The notes under the pieces are model-generated. The model did not search any database. It was given only the letters and a program-made list of their open reading frames with translations, and was not told the origin of the DNA. Of a DNA stretch of 14,561 nt, positions 5,958 to 11,484 are shown piece after piece. The stretch spans positions 1 through 14,561 of the forward strand of contig DAOVGU010000063.1 of assembly GCA_030672255.1 (NCBI GenBank), written 5' to 3'. This DNA is from a bacterium (GTDB taxonomy: Bacteria > Ratteibacteria > UBA8468). Made by a program: the position numbers and the translations under genes. Within the stretch, counting starts at the first letter, position 1; each line of letters begins with the position of its first letter.

Positions 5958-7965
5958 CCTTTTTCTCCTTAGCTTCAACAATTTTTTTGGTCAAGTGTCC
6001 CGGAAGAACCTCATAATGAGAGAAACCCCTTCTGCAGTCCGCCTTCCCTTTAGTGAGAGAACGAAGCCCTGTAGCGTAATTCGTTATCTCTGCAAAGGGC
6101 AGGAGAGCCTTTACCGATTGCTGATTTTGTTTTGTTTCTATCGAAAGGACCTTCCCCCGTTTGCTATTGATATCTCCAATAATATCGCCCACGAACTCTT
6201 GAGGGACTATAACTTCCACATTCATAATCGGTTCTAAGAGAATTGGTTTGGCCTGCAAAGTTGCTTTTTTGAGGGCAAGAGAGGCGGCAATCTTAAAGGC
6301 GATCTCTGAAGAATCAACGGTATGGAAACTGCCATCATACAGGGTTATTCTAAGGTCAGTAAGGGGATAATCGGCGAGCGCCCCTTTTTTCATTGCCTCA
6401 ACTACCCCTTTTTCTACCGCAGGAATATACTGATTGGGAATTGCTCCTCCTTTAATCTCATCAACAAATTCAAAACCTTTTCCTCGGGGCAAGGGTTCCA
6501 CCCTTAACCATACATCCCCATACTGGCCATGACCTCCGGTCTGCCTCTTATACTTACCCTGAACAGAAACGATAGAGGTAATCGTCTCCTTATAAGCAAC
6601 TTTGGGAATACCCTTAATCACCTCTGCACCTAATTTATCCTTTAGCCGATTAATCGCAATATCAAGATGCAGGTCCCCAACTCCAGAAATAATGGTCTCC
6701 CCGGTTTCACTATCCCGACTCACATTAATTGTCCTATCCTCTTCTCTCAATTTAGAGAAAGCATCCGCAAGCTTATCTTCCGTCCCTTTCTTCGCTGGTC
6801 TTAAAGAGAAAGAGATCGCCGGCTCAGGAAATTTCAGAGGTGTTAGAATGAGGGGCTGATTTGGATCGGTCAGGGTATCCCCTGTCTGGACAGAAGAAAA
6901 TTTGGCTACCGCCACAATATCTCCTGCTCCTGCCTGAGGAATAGCCTCCTGTTTCTTTCCAAAAATATGGAGAAACTGTCCGATCCTTTCCTTCTTTTCG
7001 GCCGTAGCATTATAGATGGGGGAGTTGGATGAAATAAGGCCGGAGAAAATTCGCAAGTAACTTAATTTTCCCGCGAAAGGATCAAAGACCGTCTTAAATA
7101 CAAAGGCTGTAAATGGGCTATCGGGAGAGCGAGATCTTTTTTCCTGCTGATTAGTCTTGGGATTAGTGCCCGCGATTTCCGGTAGACTCTCATTACCTGG
7201 AAGAAAAAGTCCAACAAAGTCAAGCAGAGGCTCAATGCCAGTGGTCTGCAGAGAGGAACCACAGAGAAGGGGAACAATTTTTCTCTCAAGAATTGCTTTT
7301 TTTAAGCCTTCTCTAATCTCTTCTTCCGTTAAACTTCCCTCCTCTAAATACTTATTCAAAAGACCATCATCTCCCTCAGCTGCCGTCTCTATTATTTTCT
7401 CCCGACCCCGTATTAAATACGGGGCTGAATAATCCGTAGCCTCCTGCCCAGAAAGTAGATTTACAACCTTTTTCAATTTTCTATTTTCAAAAAAAGGTAG
7501 ATTAATCGGCAGGATAATCTTGCCCAATGCCTTTATTTTGTTCAGGAGTTGAAAAAAATCTCCCTCAAATTCATCCAGTCTATTTACAAAGATTACGGTT
7601 GGTATCTTTTTTTCTTGACTCAAACTCCAGGCCTTTTCCGTTCCAACCTCAATTCCCTCCATCGCTGAGATGTTAATAATGATGTTATCCACAGCAGAAA
7701 GCGTTTCAATCACCTCACCAATAAAGTCTGCATACCCAGGAGCATCAATAAGATTAAGGTGTACATCTTTCCATTTTGTCCAAGCCACACCTAAGTTGAT
7801 GCTCATTCCCCTTTTGGTCTCTTCGTTATCAGAATCCATTACGGTATTTCCCTCTAAGATGTTTCCCAGCCGAGAAATGGCTCCGGATTTATAAAGAATC
7901 GCCTCACTGAGCAAGGTCTTACCCGACTTTGAATGGCCAAGAATACCAATATTTACTTTTTTCAT
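5950..7965 (-). CDS. Translation elongation factor G-like GTPase (FusA2 type)
   Basis: The protein has 671 residues if it starts at MKKVNIG. The P-loop is GHSKSGKT (10-17), switch I carries RGMSIN (52-57) and switch II DAPGYADF (74-81). The base-recognition motif is NRLD (128-131), where NKxD is usual. CGSSL is the G5-like site. Domains II to V follow (FKTVFDPFAGKLSYLRIFSG, VSVQGKYKRQTGGHGQYGDV, LLPFAEITNYATGLRSLTKG). GHSKSGKT instead of the AHIDAGKT of canonical EF-G places it with the EF-G paralogues often called FusA2 or EF-G-like. Their role in the cell is less certain than that of fusA. Residues 180-187 (SAPYLIRG) coincide with a repeat palindrome and look inserted. Upstream the frame stays open through the repeat region to 8067. 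The ATG at 8013 has GGGGTGG seven bases before it, while ATG 7965 has none. Confidence 0.88.
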   Translation of the reverse strand: MKKVNIGILGHSKSGKTLLSEAILYKSGAISRLGNILEGNTVMDSDNEETKRGMSINLGVAWTKWKDVHLNLIDAPGYADFIGEVIETLSAVDNIIINISAMEGIEVGTEKAWSLSQEKKIPTVIFVNRLDEFEGDFFQLLNKIKALGKIILPINLPFFENRKLKKVVNLLSGQEATDYSAPYLIRGREKIIETAAEGDDGLLNKYLEEGSLTEEEIREGLKKAILERKIVPLLCGSSLQTTGIEPLLDFVGLFLPGNESLPEIAGTNPKTNQQEKRSRSPDSPFTAFVFKTVFDPFAGKLSYLRIFSGLISSNSPIYNATAEKKERIGQFLHIFGKKQEAIPQAGAGDIVAVAKFSSVQTGDTLTDPNQPLILTPLKFPEPAISFSLRPAKKGTEDKLADAFSKLREEDRTINVSRDSETGETIISGVGDLHLDIAINRLKDKLGAEVIKGIPKVAYKETITSIVSVQGKYKRQTGGHGQYGDVWLRVEPLPRGKGFEFVDEIKGGAIPNQYIPAVEKGVVEAMKKGALADYPLTDLRITLYDGSFHTVDSSEIAFKIAASLALKKATLQAKPILLEPIMNVEVIVPQEFVGDIIGDINSKRGKVLSIETKQNQQSVKALLPFAEITNYATGLRSLTKGKADCRRGFSHYEVLPGHLTKKIVEAKEKKDG
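7406..7424. repeat. 19-bp palindrome inside the EF-G-like gene
   Basis: The arms CCCCGTATT and AATACGGGG flank a central A. It is identical to 210-228 in the left-edge gene. Both copies are read in the same frame as PYLIRG. The surrounding GATTGC/GCAATGAC module is absent here, so the palindrome occurs separately from that module. Confidence 0.8.
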
Positions 7966-7967
7966 CT

Positions 7968-8138
7968 GACACGAAGTGTCATTGCGAGGAGTGTAACGAC
8001 GAAGCAATCTCATGAGATTGCCACCCCTGCTTACTACATGCAGGGGCAGGCTCCTTCGGCCTCGCAACGACTATGTCGGATTGCCACGCTGTTCCTTCGT
8101 TTCACTCAGGACGCTCGCAATGACAGCTATGCTGTCAT
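7968..8138. repeat. Composite repeat between the 5S rRNA and EF-G-like genes
   Basis: The core 7978-8125 runs from GTCATTGCGAG to CTCGCAATGAC. It contains the perfect 18-bp palindrome GCAATCTCATGAGATTGC (8004-8021), a hairpin with arms CCCCTGC and GCAGGGG (8024-8046), and an internal CTCGCAACGAC. Each border carries an extra hairpin: TGACACGAAGTGTCA at 7968-7982 and TGACAGCTATGCTGTCA at 8122-8138. No GTAAATA ends are present, so this is the inner module without the miniature element around it. On the minus strand it forms the leader of the EF-G-like gene. Confidence 0.75.
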
Positions 8139-8161
8139 CTGTGGTTAAATTCTTAGGGGTG

Positions 8162-8283
8162 TCCCTAGTAATGCCCTACTCTCCCAGAGGGTTGCCCCAA
8201 TAGTACCATCGGCGCTGAAAGGCTTAACGACCGTATTCGGAATGGGAACGGGTGTTGCCCTTTCGCTATTGAATTACTAGGGA
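8162..8283 (-). rRNA. rrf: 5S ribosomal RNA (isolated copy)
   Basis: The minus strand shows conserved 5S blocks in order: CCCGTTCCCATTCCGAATAC (loop B to helix III), CAGCGCCGATGGTACT, TTGGGG and GGGAGAGTAGGGC. The two ends, CCCTAGTAAT and ATTACTAGGG, pair as helix I, with possible extension to 8161-8284. Length of about 122 is normal. No 23S or 16S sequence lies on either side: mtnA ends 45 bases upstream and repeats lie downstream. No T-tract terminator follows, so transcription may continue into the EF-G-like gene. Confidence 0.92.
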
Positions 8284-8290
8284 CTCTTTT

Positions 8291-8319
8291 ATTATAAATT
8301 AAATAGGCAAAGAAGTCAA
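8291..8319 (-). promoter_or_regulatory. Sigma-70-type promoter for the 5S rRNA gene
   Basis: On the minus strand TTGACT (8314-8319) and TATAAT (8291-8296) are separated by exactly 17 bases. The predicted start, about 7 bases on, falls at about 8284, at the 5' end of the 5S helix I. The promoter lies entirely downstream of the mtnA frame, or touches only its final bases. Confidence 0.85.
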
Positions 8320-8327
8320 AAAAATAA

Positions 8328-9422
8328 TTAAGCAAATAACTCTTGAATATTTTTCTGAAATGGGGGATGGATAACTCCTTTTTCGGTGATGATACCGCTG
8401 ATAAGCCAAGAAGGAGTGACATCGAAGGCAGGATTATAAACCTTAATCCCGGCAGGAGCAATTCGCTTACCAAAAGGACAGGTAATTTCTTTCTCCGCTC
8501 TTTCCTCAATCGGAATTTTTTCTCCATTCTTAATTTTAAGGTCAAAACTTGAGGATGGTGCAGCAATATAGAAGGGAATTTTATGAGCTCTTGCCAGGAC
8601 GGCAAGAGAATAGGTACCAATTTTGTTGGCTGTATCCCCATTGGCCGCAATGCGATCCGCTCCCACAATTACTAAATCTATCCTTTTTTGTCTCATTATA
8701 AGACCGGCCATATTATCGCAGATGAGGATAGTTTCAATCTTATATTTCTTTAATTCCCAGGTTGTTAGCCTTGCCCCTTGCAAAAGGGGTCTGGTCTCAT
8801 CAACATAAACACGGAGCCTTTTTCCTTGCTCTTTTGCGGTAAAGATCACTCCTAAGGCGGTGCCAAAACCCGCTGTAGCAAGCCCCCCGGCATTGCAATG
8901 GGTAAGAATCTTGCAATCATCCTTAATCAGAGAGGCGCCATTTTCCCCAATTCTCCTGCAGATTTCATCATCCTCTTCAATCATCAGAAGTGCCTCATTT
9001 AACAAAATCCTTTTTAATCTATTTATATAAGAACTTCCTTTGTAGGGGCTTGATTTATCAAGCCCGCGGGTCGGATGAATCCGACCCCCCACAGGTTTGC
9101 ACCGAACCAAAACTTTTTCCATTCTTTTTAGCCCCCAGAAGAGATTAACTGCGGTTGGTCTCCTCGTGGAGAGATATTTAATTGTGGCTTCTACCTCTTT
9201 CCTGAACTCGCTATAATTTTTAGCCGAGGATAGATTCATCTGTAGTGCAACCCCCAGAGCGGCTGTTAGACCTATCGCGGGAGCACCTCTTACCTTCAAA
9301 GAGCTGATTGCTTCTCCTACCTCCTTTAAGGTAGAAAGATTAAGATAAATAAGTTTTTCCGGCAACTGAGTCTGATCAATGACTTTTACCTTTCCCCTGT
9401 ACCAGCCAACCGTCTTGATCAT
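8328..9422 (-). CDS. mtnA: S-methyl-5-thioribose-1-phosphate isomerase
   Basis: MtnA converts methylthioribose-1-phosphate to methylthioribulose-1-phosphate in methionine salvage. The protein has 364 residues from MIKTVGWYRGKVKVIDQT. Family blocks are intact: VRGAPAIG (44-51), TRRPTAVNLFWGL (87-99), LTHCNAGGLATAG (173-185), YVDETRPLLQGARLT (206-220), GADRIAANGDTANKIGTYS (254-272) and FDVTP near the end. Cys176 and Asp256 are the expected catalytic pair. Residues 110-127 (GGRIHPTRGLDKSSPYK) are foreign to the family and encoded by a double-palindrome repeat. They fall in the variable linker before LKRILLNEA. ATG 9422 matches the family start. The frame is open upstream to 9533, but that stretch is repeat DNA. 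No good ribosome binding site is seen at 9422. Other methionine-salvage genes are absent from the window. Confidence 0.93.
   Translation of the reverse strand: MIKTVGWYRGKVKVIDQTQLPEKLIYLNLSTLKEVGEAISSLKVRGAPAIGLTAALGVALQMNLSSAKNYSEFRKEVEATIKYLSTRRPTAVNLFWGLKRMEKVLVRCKPVGGRIHPTRGLDKSSPYKGSSYINRLKRILLNEALLMIEEDDEICRRIGENGASLIKDDCKILTHCNAGGLATAGFGTALGVIFTAKEQGKRLRVYVDETRPLLQGARLTTWELKKYKIETILICDNMAGLIMRQKRIDLVIVGADRIAANGDTANKIGTYSLAVLARAHKIPFYIAAPSSSFDLKIKNGEKIPIEERAEKEITCPFGKRIAPAGIKVYNPAFDVTPSWLISGIITEKGVIHPPFQKNIQELFA
9041..9094. repeat. Double-palindrome repeat inserted in mtnA
   Basis: Two adjacent perfect 20-bp palindromes, GGGCTTGATTTATCAAGCCC (9046-9065) and GGGTCGGATGAATCCGACCC (9068-9087), lie between TGTAG and CCCACA borders. 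The border-hairpin-hairpin-border plan resembles the interior of element copy C (3092-3143). It is 54 bp long, a multiple of three, and stop-free in the mtnA frame. Confidence 0.8.
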
Positions 9423-9442
9423 TTTTAAATCAGCGAGGCTAA

Positions 9443-9511
9443 CCCCTGCTAGAATCAAGCAGGGGCTCGCACTACATCTGGCTCTACGTAGTGCGAACCT
9501 TTCAGGTTCGC
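9443..9511. repeat. Composite palindromic repeat in the mtnA leader
   Basis: Three hairpins follow one another: arms CCCCTGCT and AGCAGGGG (9443-9465), arms CGCACTAC and GTAGTGCG (about 9468-9495), and GCGAACCTTTCAGGTTCGC (9493-9511). The first is identical to 10143-10165. On the minus strand the block lies between the AbrB-type gene and the mtnA start, and would fold in the mRNA leader. Confidence 0.75.
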
Positions 9512-9548
9512 TAAAAAGGAAATTCCTATGCAATAAAATTATAAGTGA

Positions 9549-9869
9549 TCATAAGTTGTCTATGTGCTCTATTGCCTCGGCTACGGTGGTGAATCTTATT
9601 CCCTTTTCTTTACGTAGTTTCTCTATTTTCTTCCACTCCTCAGGAGTATAGGGGTCTTCTGCAATTGCCTTTAATGGCCTGAGAAGTATACCTTCCCTTT
9701 GAGGTTCAAAAGCGACAATCGTTCCCTCGCTGATTTTACATAACTCCCTTATGGGTTGAGGAATCGTCAACTGCCCTCGGGAAGAGATTATAGATATACT
9801 CTTTGCAGCATCTTTCAATAGCTGTTCCATCCCTTCATCTTTTCTGATATGTTTTGTCTTCATTGCCAT
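9549..9869 (-). CDS. AbrB/SpoVT-type swapped-hairpin DNA-binding protein
   Basis: The 106-residue protein has a clear AbrB/MazE-like domain at about residues 25-70 (SIISSRGQLTIPQPIRELCK, then TIVAFEPQREGILLRPL). Members dimerise through swapped beta-hairpins and bind DNA. Many are antitoxins or transition-state regulators. No toxin gene is adjacent, so it may be a solitary regulator or an antitoxin left without its partner. The C-terminal region (YTPEEWKKIEKLRKEKGIRF) is charged and probably helical. ATG 9869 is only 3 bases past AGGAG. Met3 (ATG 9863) gives a better 9-base spacing and could be the true start. A consensus promoter lies just upstream. The gene is 126 bases before mtnA. Confidence 0.8.
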   Translation of the reverse strand: MAMKTKHIRKDEGMEQLLKDAAKSISIISSRGQLTIPQPIRELCKISEGTIVAFEPQREGILLRPLKAIAEDPYTPEEWKKIEKLRKEKGIRFTTVAEAIEHIDNL

Positions 9870-9891
9870 TTTCTCCTATTTTCTGTAAATA

Positions 9892-9920
9892 AGTATAACA
9901 CTTTAACAAAATTCTGTCAA
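9892..9920 (-). promoter_or_regulatory. Sigma-70-type promoter for the AbrB-type gene
   Basis: On the minus strand TTGACA (9915-9920) and TATACT (9892-9897) are 17 bases apart, followed by AGGAG and the start codon. Part of this promoter (9902-9917) recurs with one mismatch at 10172-10187, which might mark an autoregulatory site. Confidence 0.85.
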
Positions 9921-10055
9921 CACACCCATTTTCTTAGGGTCAAAGGAACTAATACCTTTGATACACTCCCAACTTTCTCGTCCAAGAAGTTTTATAAAGG
10001 GAAGGACAATACGTCCTGTTATTCTATATCCTCTATTTGTTCTCAATCCATACAT
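9903..10055 (-). pseudogene. Possible gene fragment upstream of the AbrB-type gene
   Basis: A 50-codon open frame from ATG 10055 to TAA 9903 has protein-like composition (RGYRITGRIVLPFIKLLGRE, then SWECIKGISSF). It has no ribosome binding site, and its tail overlaps the AbrB promoter. Another short coding-like stretch in a different frame (VKVDEDPSILERSLLKDF) ends near 10090. Together they could be the broken remains of one gene. I recognise neither. The rest of the 9870-10235 spacer holds the AbrB promoter and the palindrome at 10143-10165. Confidence 0.25.
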
Positions 10056-10142
10056 GCATGATTTAATTGCGTAGAACGGCTACTTTTCAAAAATCTTTCA
10101 AGAGAGATCTTTCGAGAATACTTGGGTCTTCATCAACCTTTA

Positions 10143-10165
10143 CCCCTGCTAGAATCAAGCAGGGG
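10143..10165. repeat. 23-bp palindrome, identical to 9443-9465
   Basis: The arms CCCCTGCT and AGCAGGGG flank the loop AGAATCA. It stands alone in the spacer between the secreted protein gene and the AbrB-type gene. No T-tract follows, so it is not a standard terminator. Confidence 0.75.
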
Positions 10166-10235
10166 TGAAAATTTAACAAAGTTCTGTTGGGTTATAAGAT
10201 AAGAGGTAAAGCTCCCTATGCGTGTAATGGCTGAA

Positions 10236-11255
10236 TTACCTATCATCTCCAAGATTTTTAGGAATTTCTACTTTTATGTTAAACTTTTCCAGAATTTTCT
10301 CAAGCTTTTCATGCCAGTCCTTTTCTCCAACTTTACAGAACCACAAGGTTACCTGAAAGCCAAAGTGTTTTCCTTTACCTGAAGGAATGAGTGGCATTAG
10401 ATAAAGTTTGTTGTCATACGCTCTGTTCCAAAAAGAATTTTTAAAGCTATTTTTACCTTTGTATATCTCTGGATAGATATAAGCTATACCTGTCTCCAAT
10501 TTTTCACTGTAGATTCCCGCCCATCGAATGTCTTCCTGCAGAGTAAATGACTTATCATCTTTAAACTTGCCTTTTCGGATACCATCTTTGAGGCCTGTGA
10601 CCCAGCTGTCAGTGAAGTTTGTAAAACAATGCATAAACGCGTAAATAAAGTTCACCGTTGAATCATCACCTTCAACTTTGAATTTGAAATCTTCCTGAAT
10701 GGTTTCGCCCTCAAATGTCAGAATAGCTTCGTGAATATATGGGCCAAGCTCTGATCTCTTTTCCAAGGAAAATTTCCTAGCTATGACCTCAAACCCATTC
10801 TTCAAACCTATCTCCTTCTTATCAGCGATAAGGACATACTTTTCAGCATCTGCCATCAGGATAAGGCTCTCAACTATCTCGCCACCATGGCCTGTTCCTG
10901 TCCAACCATGTTTTACTCCATCTTTGTCTACCCACCCGCTCACAACTGTCCCAAAAGCACCTGTAGGGGACAAGATCTCATTCCCGGCATAAGAAACACG
11001 CCTTATTGTCCACGCCCCTTTCGGAGTAAATTCTACCTTAAGTTTATTTAGGATAAGGATAGGTTTATTTCCCCTGTAAACAAATTTGCCATTCATAGTT
11101 TCTCTTTTTATGTTTAGTTCCTTCATCTGTGGTTTTCCTATTTTGTAATGATTCTCTATCTCAATAGCCCATAATCCGTTCTCTTCGGAATATAGATAGC
11201 CAGAGAATAAAAACGCTACACTTATCACCAAAAACCATTTCATCTTCTTCGTCAT
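10236..11255 (-). CDS. Secreted protein of unknown function, probably beta-rich
   Basis: The 339-residue protein starts with a signal peptide (MTKKMKWFLVISVAFLFSGY, likely cleavage near residue 23), so it is exported. I do not recognise the family with confidence. Alternating hydrophobic patterns (VYRGNKPILILNKLKVEFTP, EAILTFEGETIQEDFKFKVE), tryptophans and a GTGHGGEIVESL motif suggest a beta-sandwich. The section around YIHEAILTF to YAFMHCFTNFTDSW loosely recalls galactose-mutarotase-like or polysaccharide-processing proteins, which is only an impression. ATG 11255 is preceded by GAAAGGGG at a good distance. It lies alone between a LamG-like remnant upstream and a repeat-bearing spacer downstream, with no terminator seen. 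Confidence 0.75.
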   Translation of the reverse strand: MTKKMKWFLVISVAFLFSGYLYSEENGLWAIEIENHYKIGKPQMKELNIKRETMNGKFVYRGNKPILILNKLKVEFTPKGAWTIRRVSYAGNEILSPTGAFGTVVSGWVDKDGVKHGWTGTGHGGEIVESLILMADAEKYVLIADKKEIGLKNGFEVIARKFSLEKRSELGPYIHEAILTFEGETIQEDFKFKVEGDDSTVNFIYAFMHCFTNFTDSWVTGLKDGIRKGKFKDDKSFTLQEDIRWAGIYSEKLETGIAYIYPEIYKGKNSFKNSFWNRAYDNKLYLMPLIPSGKGKHFGFQVTLWFCKVGEKDWHEKLEKILEKFNIKVEIPKNLGDDR

Positions 11256-11303
11256 TTTTACCCCTTTCCTTTCTCATAATTTTTTTTACTATTACTTTTT
11301 CTT

Positions 11304-11381
11304 TTACATATTAAAGTCCTCCGTGTACCTGAGAATATCGGAAATTCTAACCTCATCAATCAAACAATAAAATTGCGGTTT
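11304..11381 (-). pseudogene. Remnant of a LamG-domain protein
   Basis: About 25 codons before a TAA read KPQFYCLIDEVRISDILRYT then EDFNM. The IDEVRISxxxRYTxxF pattern is typical of the last strand of LamG/concanavalin-like domains in secreted proteins. The frame upstream is hydrophobic, unrelated-looking sequence that overlaps the dnaE end, with no proper start or the rest of the domain. It therefore seems to be a decayed tail. Confidence 0.45.
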
Positions 11382-11484
11382 GCTTACCTTCGGCAGGGGA
11401 AACAATGACGCGTGAAATCCAAACATCTTCAGAAGAAGTAGCGCAATTTTGATCTTCCTACTAATGTGGTAAAAAGATATTATT

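Noticed and set aside
5950..7965. Canonical elongation factor G (fusA)
   Set aside because: The P-loop is GHSKSGKT rather than AHIDAGKT, and there are no rpsL, rpsG or tuf neighbours. An EF-G paralogue fits better.
8165..8668. Minus-strand open frame of 167 codons overlapping the 5S gene and the end of mtnA
   Set aside because: It is out of frame with mtnA, has no family resemblance, and its last part is the 5S rRNA read as protein.
9538..9543. TATAAT as a promoter for mtnA
   Set aside because: The hexamer is perfect, but no -35 or extended -10 sequence accompanies it and it lies in AT-rich sequence. Not firm enough to list.
10143..10165. Rho-independent terminator for the secreted-protein gene
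   Set aside because: The hairpin is good but no T-run follows on either strand. It is an exact copy of a repeat found elsewhere.
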